A DNA stretch of 64,000 bases from CAZWLY01 sp964634465 (GTDB lineage: Bacteria; Desulfobacterota; Desulfarculia; G963662305), in NCBI GenBank assembly GCA_964634465.1, contig CAZWLY010000002.1, forward strand, positions 186,001 to 250,000, in the 5' to 3' direction. Below, in pieces: positions 1 through 9,079 of the stretch. The position numbers were made by a program, and so were the translations under genes. Each line of letters begins with the position of its first letter. Positions within the stretch are counted from its first letter, which is position 1. The notes beneath the pieces were generated by a model. The model made no database searches. It was not told the origin of the DNA and worked only from the letters and a program-made list of their open reading frames with translations.

Positions 1-2
1 GG

Positions 3-179
3 AAGATACCCCTGCTTCGCGACTCGATCCTACTGTTGTTGTCCTCCAAGTCCTTCGGCGAGATTTCGACCATCGAGGGCAAGTTGAAGCTTCGCAGTGA
101 GCTCATCCACCGGATCAACCAGGTCTTGACCAGCGGGCGGGTGTCGACGCTTTACTTCACGGAATTCGTGGTCCAATGA
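3..179 (+). CDS. fliL: FliL, C-terminal end (partial)
   Basis: The window opens inside this gene; 58 residues remain. FliL is a single-pass inner-membrane protein that sits beside the stator ring and supports motor torque. The visible part is the periplasmic C-terminus, containing a RDSILLLLSS helix and ending in VSTLYFTEFVVQ, which is the typical FliL ending. It is followed 15 bp later by fliM, the standard fliL-fliM order. The N-terminal membrane segment is outside the window. A second FliL-like gene at 9865-10587 has a very similar ending. Confidence 0.85.
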   Translation, partial: KIPLLRDSILLLLSSKSFGEISTIEGKLKLRSELIHRINQVLTSGRVSTLYFTEFVVQ

Positions 180-194
180 CCCGAGGGAAGTAAG

Positions 195-1181
195 ATGAGC
201 AAAATCTTATCCCAGGACGAGGTTGACGCCCTACTTAGGGGCATGTCCGGAGGTGAGATCGAGGTCGAAACAGACCAGGGCCCCGACGAAGACGGGGTCA
301 TCGCCTACGATCTGACCAACCAGGACCGGATCATCCGGGGCCGGATGCCGACCCTGGAGATCATCAACGATCGGTTCGCCAGGCTGTTTAGGACCTCGAT
401 CTCCGGCGCGCTCAGAAAAGTGGTGGACGTATCCACCACCTCGGTGGACATGATCAAGTTCGGCGAGTTCATGCGTTCCTTGCCGGTGCCGACCTCGTTG
501 CACATCTTCCGCATGGACCCGCTTCGCGGCCACGCCATCATGGTCATCGAGACCCGGCTGGTGTTCAACCTGGTCGATCTCTTCTTCGGCGGCGACGGCA
601 AGTCCGAGATCAAGATCGAGGGCCGCGACTTCACCCCGATCGAGAACCGGATCACCAAGCGGGTGGTGGAGATGGTCATGTCCGACCTGCAGAAGTCGTG
701 GGAGCCGGTCCACCCCTTGGAGATGGTCTACGTCCGCTCGGAGATCAACCCCCAATTCGCCGGCATCGTGCCCCCGACGGACGTGGTGGTGGTCATCAAG
801 TTCGACCTGGAGATGGAGCAGGCGGCGGGAACGATCATCGTCTGCATCCCCTACGCCACCATCGAACCGATCAGAGAGAAGCTCTACGCCGGCTTCCAGT
901 CGGACAAGCTGGAGGTCGATTACACCTGGATCAGACGTCTCAAGGAACAACTCTGCCAGGCCGAGTTGGAGATCAAGGTGATTTTGGGCGGCACCCACAT
1001 CACCGGCAAGGAGCTCTTGGAACTCAAGCTCGGCGACGTTCTCCAGTTGGATCAGGACGTCTCCGATCCGATCGTCGCCTACGTCGAGGGCGTGCCCAAG
1101 TTCCTGGGCGTGCCCGGTCTGGCCGAAGGCAATCAGGCCTTCAAGGTGATCGAGAGAATCGAAACCCCCATCTCGAGGTAG
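195..1181 (+). CDS. fliM: Flagellar motor switch protein FliM
   Basis: FliM is the middle C-ring subunit that binds phospho-CheY and switches rotation direction. The N-terminus MSKILSQDEVDALLRG is the conserved CheY-binding peptide. A CheC-like middle domain follows at about residues 45-230, with a surface-presentation (SpoA) domain at about 245-320. At 328 residues the length is normal. GAGGGAAG lies just before the ATG. fliN follows after 6 bp, so the two switch proteins are co-translated. Confidence 0.97.
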   Translation: MSKILSQDEVDALLRGMSGGEIEVETDQGPDEDGVIAYDLTNQDRIIRGRMPTLEIINDRFARLFRTSISGALRKVVDVSTTSVDMIKFGEFMRSLPVPTSLHIFRMDPLRGHAIMVIETRLVFNLVDLFFGGDGKSEIKIEGRDFTPIENRITKRVVEMVMSDLQKSWEPVHPLEMVYVRSEINPQFAGIVPPTDVVVVIKFDLEMEQAAGTIIVCIPYATIEPIREKLYAGFQSDKLEVDYTWIRRLKEQLCQAELEIKVILGGTHITGKELLELKLGDVLQLDQDVSDPIVAYVEGVPKFLGVPGLAEGNQAFKVIERIETPISR

Positions 1182-1187
1182 GAAACC

Positions 1188-1559
1188 ATGGCTGACGAGG
1201 TTAATGGCAGCGAGGCCCTCAACGATTTGTTGAGCACCGAGCCCGAGGAAGCGCTGGCGGAGGGGCCGAAGCCGCCTCCGGAGGAAGAAAAGCCCACTTC
1301 GCCCGACCTGGACTTCATTCTGGACATCCCCCTGGACGTGACGGTGGAGTTGGGCCGGACGTCGATGCTGGTCAACGAACTGTTGCAGTTGGGCCAGGGT
1401 TCGGTGATCGAGCTGACCAAGCTGGCCGGCGAACCGATGGAGATCCTGGTCAACGGCAAGCTAATCGCCAGGGGCGAAGTGGTGGTCGTCAATGAGAAAT
1501 TCGGCGTCCGCCTGACCGACATCGTCAGCCCCATCGAGCGGGTCAAGAGCCTGAGTTAG
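1188..1559 (+). CDS. fliN: Flagellar motor switch protein FliN
   Basis: FliN forms the bottom of the C-ring and docks the export ATPase complex. The 123-residue protein has an acidic, proline-rich N-terminal part (residues 1-40) and one SpoA domain at about 42-120, recognisable from LDIPLDVTVELG and from GKLIARGEVVVVNEKFGVRL. Length and domain layout are normal for FliN rather than FliY, because there is no CheC-type phosphatase domain. It lies between fliM and fliO in the operon. Confidence 0.96.
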   Translation: MADEVNGSEALNDLLSTEPEEALAEGPKPPPEEEKPTSPDLDFILDIPLDVTVELGRTSMLVNELLQLGQGSVIELTKLAGEPMEILVNGKLIARGEVVVVNEKFGVRLTDIVSPIERVKSLS

Positions 1560-1575
1560 AAGGACTGTCGGCGGT

Positions 1576-2031
1576 GTGATGACCGGTTTTTCAAAATCGT
1601 TGGCCCGCCTCGCCCCGGTGGTCGCCCTCTCGGTCTGGCCGGCTTCGGCCCTGGCCGCCGAGGCGGCCGACTACGACCTGACCGCGGCCGCCGTCAAGAT
1701 GATCGGCGTCCTGGCCATCATCCTGGCCGCCCTCATCGGCGGCGTGTGGCTGATGAAGCGTTACCTTCCCGGTGCGGCCAGGCGGGTGGGCGGCCTGTCT
1801 ACCGAGACCATCGAGCTGTTGGGCGCCTTCTCGTTGAGCCCCAAGCGCCAGTTGACCTTGATCAAGGTCGCCGGCCGGGTGCTGCTTCTGGGGGTGACCG
1901 ACCAGTCCATCAACCTCATAACCGAGATCGACGACCCCGAGGAATTGGCCCGCCTGGAGGAAGGCGATCGGGCGAGCCAGGTCAGCTTCGCCGGTCTCAT
2001 CAGGAAGTTCGGCCAGGGGCGGGCGTCATGA
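1576..2031 (+). CDS. fliO: Flagellar biosynthesis protein FliO
   Basis: FliO is a small membrane chaperone that helps assemble the FliP-FliQ-FliR export gate. The 151-residue protein has a signal-like hydrophobic N-terminus (about residues 8-28), one strong membrane span (about 42-64, IGVLAIILAALIGGVWLM) and a cytoplasmic FliO domain containing SPKRQLTLIKVAGRVLLLGVT. GTG at 1576 and ATG at 1579 are both possible starts. Its stop overlaps the fliP start (ATGA). Confidence 0.9.
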   Translation: MMTGFSKSLARLAPVVALSVWPASALAAEAADYDLTAAAVKMIGVLAIILAALIGGVWLMKRYLPGAARRVGGLSTETIELLGAFSLSPKRQLTLIKVAGRVLLLGVTDQSINLITEIDDPEELARLEEGDRASQVSFAGLIRKFGQGRAS

Positions 2032-2804
2032 TCAAGACGAAATACCTGCTTCTTCTCGGCCTGCTCGGCCTGGCGTTGACCCTTCTTTCCGCCTTGTTGA
2101 ACCCGGCCTTGGCCCAGGAGGGTGTGGTCGAGCTGCCCGGCCTGAACCTGGACCTGGGCAAGACCGGCGGTCCGGAGCAGGTTTCGGTCCTGTTGAAGAT
2201 CCTGCTGTTGCTGACCGTTCTTTCGCTGGCTCCGGCGATCATGGTCATGATGACCTCGTTCACCCGGCTTGTGGTAGTTTTTGGCTTTCTGCGTCAAGCC
2301 CTTGGCACCCAGCAGATGCCGCCGGGCCAGGTCATCGTCTCGCTGGCCCTGTTTTTGACCTTCTACATCATGGCGCCGGTCATAACCCAGATCAACGACA
2401 CCGCCCTCCAACCCTATCTCAACGAGCAGATCTCCGGCGCCGAGGCGCTCAAGAGAGCCCAGGAGCCGATCCGGCGGTTTATGTTCAAACAGACCCGTGA
2501 GAAAGATTTAGCCCTTTTGATGGGTATTAGTGCCTCAAAGCAGCCCCGAAACATCGATGACGTGCCGACGATGACCCTGATTCCGGCGTTCATGATCTCG
2601 GAGCTGAAGACGGCTTTTCAGATCGGGTTTCTTTTATACGTGCCTTTTTTGATCATCGACATGGTCGTGGCCAGCGTTTTGCTATCCATGGGAATGATGA
2701 TGCTGCCGCCGGTCATGGTCTCGTTGCCGTTCAAACTGATGCTCTTCGTTTTGGTTGACGGCTGGTACCTGATCGTCGGCTCGGTGATCAGAAGTTTCAG
2801 CTAG
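2028..2804 (+). CDS. fliP: Flagellar export gate protein FliP
   Basis: FliP is the pentameric core of the flagellar type III export gate. The start is the ATG overlapping the fliO stop. A longer in-frame reading begins at 1746, but it overlaps fliO and is not needed. The 258-residue protein has a cleavable signal peptide ending near ALAQ, then four membrane segments. Conserved FliP signatures are visible, such as MMTSFTRLVVVFGFLRQALGTQQMPP and PAFMISELKTAFQIGFLLYVPFLIIDMVVASVL, only parts of which are needed to recognise the family (TSFTRLVVV; FLLYVPFLIID). Confidence 0.97.
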   Translation: MIKTKYLLLLGLLGLALTLLSALLNPALAQEGVVELPGLNLDLGKTGGPEQVSVLLKILLLLTVLSLAPAIMVMMTSFTRLVVVFGFLRQALGTQQMPPGQVIVSLALFLTFYIMAPVITQINDTALQPYLNEQISGAEALKRAQEPIRRFMFKQTREKDLALLMGISASKQPRNIDDVPTMTLIPAFMISELKTAFQIGFLLYVPFLIIDMVVASVLLSMGMMMLPPVMVSLPFKLMLFVLVDGWYLIVGSVIRSFS

Positions 2805-2814
2805 GAGATCGGGG

Positions 2815-3084
2815 ATGACACCGGACTTCGTCGTCGGCTTCGCCCGGGGGGCGGTCGAACTGACCCTGATGGTCGCCCTGCCCATGCTGGGCATCGGCCT
2901 GGTGGTCGGGTTGATGGTCGGCATCTTCCAGTCGGTGACCCAGATTCAGGAGATGACCCTGACCTTCATTCCCAAGATCGTGGCCGTGTTCACCGCCTTG
3001 ATCATCTTCGCCCCCTGGATGCTCAACAAGCTGATCACTTACGCGACCAATCTCTTCACCAACATCCCCGATTACATCCGCTAG
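2815..3084 (+). CDS. fliQ: Flagellar export gate protein FliQ
   Basis: This 89-residue protein has two membrane helices, which is the expected FliQ size and layout. FliQ packs around FliP-FliR in the export gate. The VGLMVGIFQSVTQIQEMTLTF segment is the conserved loop between the helices. An AGGAG site precedes the ATG, and the gene sits between fliP and fliR with gaps of about 10 bp. Confidence 0.96.
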   Translation: MTPDFVVGFARGAVELTLMVALPMLGIGLVVGLMVGIFQSVTQIQEMTLTFIPKIVAVFTALIIFAPWMLNKLITYATNLFTNIPDYIR

Positions 3085-3093
3085 GGGGGTCGA

Positions 3094-3882
3094 TTGGACT
3101 TCATCCGACTGGACCCGGCGCAGTTCAGGATCTTTCTCCTGGTGATGATCCGGGTGTCGGTCATTCTGTTCATGATCCCCTTCTTCGGCTCCCGGAACTG
3201 GCCGCTGATGGCCAAGGTCGGGCTGGTGCTGACCTTGTCCTTCCTGCTCTATCCTCTGGCCAGGAACCAGACCTGGCCGGCGCTCACCGGCGTGTTCGAC
3301 TTCGGGTTGATCGTCCTCGGCGAGTTGATGATCGGCTTGTGCCTGGCCATCATCATGCATCTCATCCTGGCCGGGCTCCAGACCGGCGGCCAGATGATCG
3401 GCTTTCAGATGGGCTTCGCCGTGGTCAACGTGGTCGATCCCCAGACCGGCACCCACCAGTCGGTCGTCGCCCAGATGGCCTATTTGACCGGAGTGCTTCT
3501 CTTCTTGACCCTGGACGGCCATCACCTCTTCATCGACGCCATAGCCGAATCGTTGACCACGATCAGGCCCGGCGCGGCCATCCTGGCCCCGGGCGTTCTC
3601 GAGCTGGTCGTCAAGGTCTCGGTCAACATGTTCGTCCTGGCGATCAAGCTGGTCGCGCCGGCCATGGCCGCGCTGCTCTTCACCCACACCGCCATGGGCA
3701 TCGTGGCCAAGGCGGTGCCCCAGATCAACATCCTCCTGATGAGCTTTCCGCTGACGATCAGCGTCGGGTTGTTCTTCTTCGGGTTGTGCCTGAGCCTGTT
3801 GGGGGTGTTCATGGGCGGCTTTGTGGAGCGCGATCTGGGGCCGATGCTGGGCCAGATCCTACGCCAGTTGGGAGGAAGGTGA
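3094..3882 (+). CDS. fliR: Flagellar export gate protein FliR
   Basis: FliR is the single-copy subunit that completes the FliP5-FliR1 export gate. It has 262 residues and six predicted hydrophobic segments. The motif TGGQMIGFQMGFAVVNVVDPQ is typical of the family. The start is TTG at 3094 (MDFIRLDPAQFR), preceded by a G-rich ribosome binding site. No ATG fits as well. The gene is tightly packed between fliQ and flhB. Confidence 0.96.
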   Translation: MDFIRLDPAQFRIFLLVMIRVSVILFMIPFFGSRNWPLMAKVGLVLTLSFLLYPLARNQTWPALTGVFDFGLIVLGELMIGLCLAIIMHLILAGLQTGGQMIGFQMGFAVVNVVDPQTGTHQSVVAQMAYLTGVLLFLTLDGHHLFIDAIAESLTTIRPGAAILAPGVLELVVKVSVNMFVLAIKLVAPAMAALLFTHTAMGIVAKAVPQINILLMSFPLTISVGLFFFGLCLSLLGVFMGGFVERDLGPMLGQILRQLGGR

Positions 3883-3885
3883 TCG

Positions 3886-4965
3886 GTGGCCGAGCGTGGC
3901 GCTCAAGACAAAACCGAAAAAGCAACCCCTAAAAGGCGGCGCGACGCCCGGAAGAAGGGCAACGTGGCCAAGTCCAAGGAGTTGCCCTCGGTGGCCGTGC
4001 TCCTCGGCGGGCTGCTCACCCTGTCTTTTACCGCCGGCCTGATCCACGGCAACCTGACCTCCCTGATGGCCTCGGTCTTCAGTCAGGTCGGTCAGATCAA
4101 CCTCGGCGCCGGCGACGGGTCGGTCTTTTTCCGGACCGTGGTCTGGGGCGGGGCCAGGGTGGTCGCCCCGGTCTTCGCGGCGGTCCTGGCCATGGCCCTG
4201 CTGGTCAACTACGCCCAGATCGGGGCGCTGTTCACCCTGGAGCCGATCAAGCCCAAGCTCGAGAAGATCAACCCGATCAAGGGACTCAAGAACATCTTTT
4301 CCATGCGGACCCTTTTCGAGGCGGTCAAAAACATTCTCAAGCTGGTCCTGGTCGGCTACATCGCCTACCTGACCGTCAAGTCCGAGTGGCCCTTTCTGCC
4401 CAACCTGGTCGATTTCACCCCCTACCAGATCGTGGTCTACGTGCTCTCGACCGCCTTCAAGATCTTCCTGCGCTGCTGCCTGGCCATCCTGGCACTGGCG
4501 ATCATCGACTACGCCTATCAGAAGTGGCAGTACGAGAAGGGGCTTCGGATGAGCAAGCAGGAGGTCAAGGACGAGTTCAAGCAGCGGGAGGGCGACCCGC
4601 TGGTCAAGTCCCGGATCCGGTCCATCCAGCGCCAGTTGGCTTCGACCCGGATGATGCAGGCCGTGCCCGAGGCCGACGTGGTCATCACCAACCCGGTCCA
4701 CCTGGCCGTGGCCCTCCAGTACGTCAGCGGCCAGATGGAGGCGCCCAAGGTGGTGGCCAAGGGCGCCGAAACCCTGGCCGAACGGATCAAGGAGATCGCC
4801 GCCGAGCACGGCGTGCCGATCATCGAAGACAAACCCCTGGCCCAGACCCTGTTCAAGCTCAAACTGGGCCAGGTCATCCCGGTTGAACTCTACGAGGCCG
4901 TGGCCCAGATACTGGCCCACGTCTACCAGTTGCGGGACCAGGCCGCCCGGCCGGCGGCCGGCTAA
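3886..4965 (+). CDS. flhB: Flagellar export switch protein FlhB (NPVH variant)
   Basis: FlhB controls export specificity and switches from rod-hook to filament substrates after autocleavage. The 359-residue protein has the usual basic N-terminus (QDKTEKATPKRRRDARKKG), four membrane spans to about residue 215, and a soluble C-terminal domain. The cleavage motif, normally NPTH, reads N269-P270-V271-H272. Asn, Pro and His are kept, so cleavage is still plausible, but the Thr-to-Val change is unusual. The start is GTG at 3886. A separate homologue of the C-terminal domain lies at 11509-11820. Confidence 0.96.
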   Translation: MAERGAQDKTEKATPKRRRDARKKGNVAKSKELPSVAVLLGGLLTLSFTAGLIHGNLTSLMASVFSQVGQINLGAGDGSVFFRTVVWGGARVVAPVFAAVLAMALLVNYAQIGALFTLEPIKPKLEKINPIKGLKNIFSMRTLFEAVKNILKLVLVGYIAYLTVKSEWPFLPNLVDFTPYQIVVYVLSTAFKIFLRCCLAILALAIIDYAYQKWQYEKGLRMSKQEVKDEFKQREGDPLVKSRIRSIQRQLASTRMMQAVPEADVVITNPVHLAVALQYVSGQMEAPKVVAKGAETLAERIKEIAAEHGVPIIEDKPLAQTLFKLKLGQVIPVELYEAVAQILAHVYQLRDQAARPAAG

Positions 4966-4980
4966 TTTCAGGAGGAGTAA

Positions 4981-7095
4981 GTGGCCGACGCGGCAAGCCA
5001 AGGAGAAAGCACCCCCAGGCCGGCCGTAGGCTTCAGGATGTCCAGCGAGATCATGCTGGCCGTGGCCGTGGTCGGCATCCTGCTGGTGATGATCATCCCG
5101 CTGCCGACAGGCGTTCTGGACATCCTGCTGTCTTTCAACATCACCTTCGGCATCGTCATCCTGCTGACCTCGCTCTATACCTTAAAGCCGCTCGATTTTT
5201 CGATCTTTCCCGGTCTGTTGCTGTTGACCACCGTCTACCGCCTGGCCTTGAACGTGGCCACCACCCGCCTGATCCTCTTGAGCGGCCACGAGGGCACGGA
5301 CGCCGCCGGCCGGGTGATCAAGGCTTTCGGCGAGTTCGTGGTCGGCGGCAACTATTTCGTCGGCTTCGTCGTCTTCCTGATCCTGGTTCTGGTCAACTTC
5401 GTGGTCATCACCCGGGGCGCCGAGCGCATCGCCGAGGTGGCCGCCCGGTTCACCCTCGACGCCATGCCCGGCAAGCAGATGGCCATCGACGCCGACTTGA
5501 ACGCCGGTTTGATCGGCGAGGGCGAGGCCAGGAAGAGGCGCGAGTTGATCGGCCGGGAGGCCGACTTCTACGGAGCCATGGACGGCGCGGCCAAGTTCGT
5601 CCGGGGCGACGCCATCGCCGGCATCATCATCACCCTGATCAACATCCTGGGCGGTCTGGTCATTGGCTTGGCCCAGAAGGGGATGGACCTGACCACGGCC
5701 CTGCAGACCTATACCGTGCTCACCATCGGCGACGGTCTGGTTTCCCAGATCCCGGCCCTGATCATCTCCACCTCGGCCGGTATCATCGTCTCCCGGGCCG
5801 CTTCGGACATGCCCATGGGCAAGGAGTTCTCCAAGCAGTTCTCCCGCCAGCCCAAGGCGATGATCCTGGCCGGCTCGATCATCTTTGCCACCGGGTTGGT
5901 GCCGGGGTTGCCGACCCTGCCGTTCATGGTTTTGGGCACGGGCATGGCCGGCGTCGGCTACCTGGTCACCCGGGAGAAGAAAAGGGCCGAGGAGCTGGCC
6001 ATCGCCATGAAGGCCGCCGAGCCACCGCCCAGCTTCGGCCCCGAGCAGGCCGAGGCGCTCCTGCCCCTGGACCTGATGGAGTTGGAGGTCGGCTACGGCC
6101 TCATCCCCCTGGTCGACGAGGAGCAGCAGGGCGATCTTCTGGAGCGGATCAAGTCGATCCGCCAGCAGTTCGCCCTGGAGATGGGCATCATCGTCCCGCC
6201 GCTCCACGTCCGGGACAACCTCCAGCTCAAGCCGGGCGAGTACTCGATCTTGATCAAGGGCAACGAGGTGGCCAGGGCCGAGCTGGCCATCGGCTACATG
6301 CTGGCCATGGACCCCGGTGACGCCAAGCGGCCCATCGAGGGCAGCATACCGACCACCGAACCGGCCTTCAACCTGCCGGCCTTCTGGATTCCGGAGGACA
6401 AGCGGGAGGAGGCCCAGTTCGCCGGCTACTCGGTGGTCGATTTGTCCACGGTGGTGGCCACCCATCTCTCCGAGATCATCCGCGCCCACGCCCACGAGCT
6501 CTTGGGCCGCCAGGAGGTCCAGCGCCTCCTGGACAACCTGTCGCGGACCAATCCCAAGGTGGTCGAGGAGCTGGTGCCCAACCTGCTGCCGCTGGGCAAG
6601 GTCCAGAAGGTGCTCCAGAACCTTCTGCGGGAGCGGGTCTCCATCCGGGACCTGTTGACCATAGTCGAGACCTTGGCCGACTACGCCACCGTGACCAAGG
6701 ACCCGGACGTCTTGACCGAATACGTCCGCCAGAACCTGGCCCGGACGATCATCAGGCCTTACGTCACGCCGGAGAACGTGTTGCCGGTGATGACCCTCGA
6801 ACCCAAGATCGAAGACCTGATCGCCGAGAACGTCCAGCAGACCGAGCACGGTGCCTTCATCACCCTCGACCCCGGCGTCGTCCAGGAGATCATCTCGGCC
6901 ATCAAGAAGAAGGTGGAAGAATTCATGGCCGAGAACTATCAGCCGATACTGCTCACCTCGCCCATGGTTCGCCGCCACGTCCGGCGGATCATGGAGCGCT
7001 TTACTCCACTTCTGATGGTCATCTCCCACAACGAGCTGGTTCCGGACATCGAAATCAGGTCCCTTGGATTGGTGAGTTTGAACGATGCGGATTAA
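4981..7095 (+). CDS. flhA: Flagellar export protein FlhA
   Basis: FlhA is the nonameric export-gate ring that couples proton flow to export and docks chaperone-substrate complexes. At 704 residues its length is typical. The N-terminal half carries about eight membrane spans with the conserved FHIPEP-type cytoplasmic loop (FTLDAMPGKQMAIDADLNAG). The C-terminal cytoplasmic domain spans about residues 350-700. The start is GTG at 4981 behind AGGAG. The last codons overlap flhF by 11 bp, which suggests translational coupling. Confidence 0.97.
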   Translation: MADAASQGESTPRPAVGFRMSSEIMLAVAVVGILLVMIIPLPTGVLDILLSFNITFGIVILLTSLYTLKPLDFSIFPGLLLLTTVYRLALNVATTRLILLSGHEGTDAAGRVIKAFGEFVVGGNYFVGFVVFLILVLVNFVVITRGAERIAEVAARFTLDAMPGKQMAIDADLNAGLIGEGEARKRRELIGREADFYGAMDGAAKFVRGDAIAGIIITLINILGGLVIGLAQKGMDLTTALQTYTVLTIGDGLVSQIPALIISTSAGIIVSRAASDMPMGKEFSKQFSRQPKAMILAGSIIFATGLVPGLPTLPFMVLGTGMAGVGYLVTREKKRAEELAIAMKAAEPPPSFGPEQAEALLPLDLMELEVGYGLIPLVDEEQQGDLLERIKSIRQQFALEMGIIVPPLHVRDNLQLKPGEYSILIKGNEVARAELAIGYMLAMDPGDAKRPIEGSIPTTEPAFNLPAFWIPEDKREEAQFAGYSVVDLSTVVATHLSEIIRAHAHELLGRQEVQRLLDNLSRTNPKVVEELVPNLLPLGKVQKVLQNLLRERVSIRDLLTIVETLADYATVTKDPDVLTEYVRQNLARTIIRPYVTPENVLPVMTLEPKIEDLIAENVQQTEHGAFITLDPGVVQEIISAIKKKVEEFMAENYQPILLTSPMVRRHVRRIMERFTPLLMVISHNELVPDIEIRSLGLVSLNDAD

Positions 7096-8170
7096 GCACT
7101 TCAGAGGATCGAGTCTGGCCGGTGCCCTGGCCGGGGTCAAGGCCGAGCTGGGGCCGGACGCGGTGTTGATCTCGTCCCGGACCCTGGGCCCCCAGGAGGC
7201 CGGGCCGGGGGAAAAGGTCGAGGTGACCGTGGCCGTGGACGGCGACGGCGTGGAGGACCTGGGCGGCCGGGCGGATCGGCGCGGCCGGCTGACCCTGGAG
7301 CGGATCCAGGACGACCTCGCCCACATCCGGGCGCTGTTGGCGGTGAGCGCGGCCAAGAAGACCATTCCCCACCTGATCGGGCCCAACCCCAACCTGCGCC
7401 TCTTCTTCGAGAAGCTCGTCAACGCCGGGGTGGAGGAAACGCTGGCCCTGAGGCTTTTGGAAAAGCTGCTCGACGGGTTGGGGGGCGGGGTCGATTCGGC
7501 CGACGCCAAGACCATCCGCCGGGAGCTGAGCCGGGTGTTGCGGGAGTCGATCTTCATCGCCGGGCCGCCTCTTACGGGGCCGATTCGCTGGGCCCTGATC
7601 GGCCCCACCGGCGGCGGCAAGACGACCACCCTGGCCAAGCTGGCCGCCCTTTTCTCGCGGCGCGAGGGCAAGACGGTCGGGCTGATCTCGGTGGACAACT
7701 ACCGCCTGGGCGCCACCGAACAACTCGGCGCCTTCGCCCGTCTACTGGACCTGGAGCTGGTGGTGGCCTACAATCGAGAGGAGATGCGGGCCGCCCTCGA
7801 CGAATTTTCGGACAAGGACGTCGTTTTGGTGGATACGGCCGGACGGAATCACAGAAATCTGTTGAACATGAATGAGCTGAAGCTGTTATTAAAGGAGATT
7901 CCCGGGCTGCAGCGCTGGCTGGTCCTGCCGGCCACGACCAAAGACCGGGACCTGAGCGCCGCCGCCGAGAGTTTCATGGAGATCGGCCTGGCCGGTTTGA
8001 TGTTCACCAAACTTGACGAGACCGACGGCTACGGAGGCATAATCAATCAGGTGCTAAGATACCACTTGCCGGTGGCCTATCTGACCGCCGGCCAGCGGGT
8101 ACCCGAGGACATCGAGGCGGCCACCCACGAGCGAGTGTTGAAACTGGTTTTGAACGGCAGCAGCTATTAA
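7085..8170 (+). CDS. flhF: SRP-type GTPase FlhF
   Basis: FlhF is an SRP-like GTPase that sets where a polar flagellum is built. The 361-residue protein has a basic N-terminal part, an N domain, and a G domain. Visible motifs are the P-loop GPTGGGKTTTLAKLA, DTAGRNHRN (G3) and TKLDETDGYGG (G4/G5). It starts inside flhA and is followed 12 bp later by flhG, its ATPase partner. The pair points to polar or otherwise position-controlled flagellation. Confidence 0.96.
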   Translation: MRIKHFRGSSLAGALAGVKAELGPDAVLISSRTLGPQEAGPGEKVEVTVAVDGDGVEDLGGRADRRGRLTLERIQDDLAHIRALLAVSAAKKTIPHLIGPNPNLRLFFEKLVNAGVEETLALRLLEKLLDGLGGGVDSADAKTIRRELSRVLRESIFIAGPPLTGPIRWALIGPTGGGKTTTLAKLAALFSRREGKTVGLISVDNYRLGATEQLGAFARLLDLELVVAYNREEMRAALDEFSDKDVVLVDTAGRNHRNLLNMNELKLLLKEIPGLQRWLVLPATTKDRDLSAAAESFMEIGLAGLMFTKLDETDGYGGIINQVLRYHLPVAYLTAGQRVPEDIEAATHERVLKLVLNGSSY

Positions 8171-8182
8171 AGGAGAGTGTAG

Positions 8183-9064
8183 ATGGGCAATATCCCAGCA
8201 GACCAGGCGGCCGGATTGAGAGGGAGCGCCGCCCTCGAGGACGCCGGCCGTCCGGTGCGGGTGGTCTCGGTGACCAGCGGCAAGGGGGGCGTGGGCAAGA
8301 CCAACATCGTGGCCAACGCGGCCGTCACCCTGGCCCGGATGGGCAAGAAGGTGTTGGTCATGGACGCCGACCTGGGGCTGGCCAACATGGACGTCCTGTT
8401 GGGGCTCACCCCGGACTACCACATCGGCCACGTCTTTTCGGGGGAGAAACGCCTCGATGAGATCATCATCGAGGGCCCGGCCGGGATCAGGATTCTGCCG
8501 GCCGCCTCGGGGGTTCAGGAGCTGACCCTGCTCGACTCGGCCCAGAAGATGGCCTTGCTGGATCAGATGGACAGTCTGGACGAGGACCTCGACATCCTGT
8601 TCATCGACACCTCGGCCGGCATCGGCAACAACGTCCTCTACTTCAACCTGGCCGCCCAGGACCGGCTGGTGGTGGTCACGCCCGAACCGACCTCGCTCAC
8701 CGACGCCTACGCCGTCATCAAGGTTCTCTCCACCCGGCATCAGGAGAACGATTTCAGGATCCTGGTCAACATGGTCAAGGACGAGCGGGAGGGCAAGGAG
8801 GTCTACCGCAAGCTGGCCACGGTGGCCGACCGGTTTCTGAGCGACGTCTCGCTCGATTACCTCGGCTCGATCCCCTACGATCCGTCCATCCAGAAGGCGG
8901 TGATGGCCCAAAAACCGTTCGTGGACGTCTATCCCGACTCGCCGGCGTCGAAGAGCATCGTCGAGGCGGCCAAAGAGATTTTGGAGGGCGATATCAGGGA
9001 GGGGGTGTCGGGCAGTATCCGTTTCTTCTGGAAGCGACTTTTTGCCCTGCAGGTTCCGGGGTAA
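8183..9064 (+). CDS. flhG: MinD-like ATPase FlhG
   Basis: FlhG (FleN/YlxH) is a MinD-family ATPase that limits flagellar number and stimulates FlhF. The N-terminus contains DQAAGLR, matching the DQAxxLR peptide that activates FlhF. It is followed by the deviant Walker A motif TSGKGGVGKTN and by MDADLGLANMDVLLG. The 293 residues end in RFFWKRLFAL, a short basic hydrophobic tail that may bind membrane. The gene lies directly between flhF and fliA. Confidence 0.95.
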   Translation: MGNIPADQAAGLRGSAALEDAGRPVRVVSVTSGKGGVGKTNIVANAAVTLARMGKKVLVMDADLGLANMDVLLGLTPDYHIGHVFSGEKRLDEIIIEGPAGIRILPAASGVQELTLLDSAQKMALLDQMDSLDEDLDILFIDTSAGIGNNVLYFNLAAQDRLVVVTPEPTSLTDAYAVIKVLSTRHQENDFRILVNMVKDEREGKEVYRKLATVADRFLSDVSLDYLGSIPYDPSIQKAVMAQKPFVDVYPDSPASKSIVEAAKEILEGDIREGVSGSIRFFWKRLFALQVPG

Positions 9065-9079
9065 AATAAAGACGATACC

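Noticed and set aside
5182..7698. An 838-codon minus-strand open frame opposite flhA
   Set aside because: flhA and flhF on the plus strand are unmistakable; the antisense frame has no recognisable motif and compositional bias explains it.
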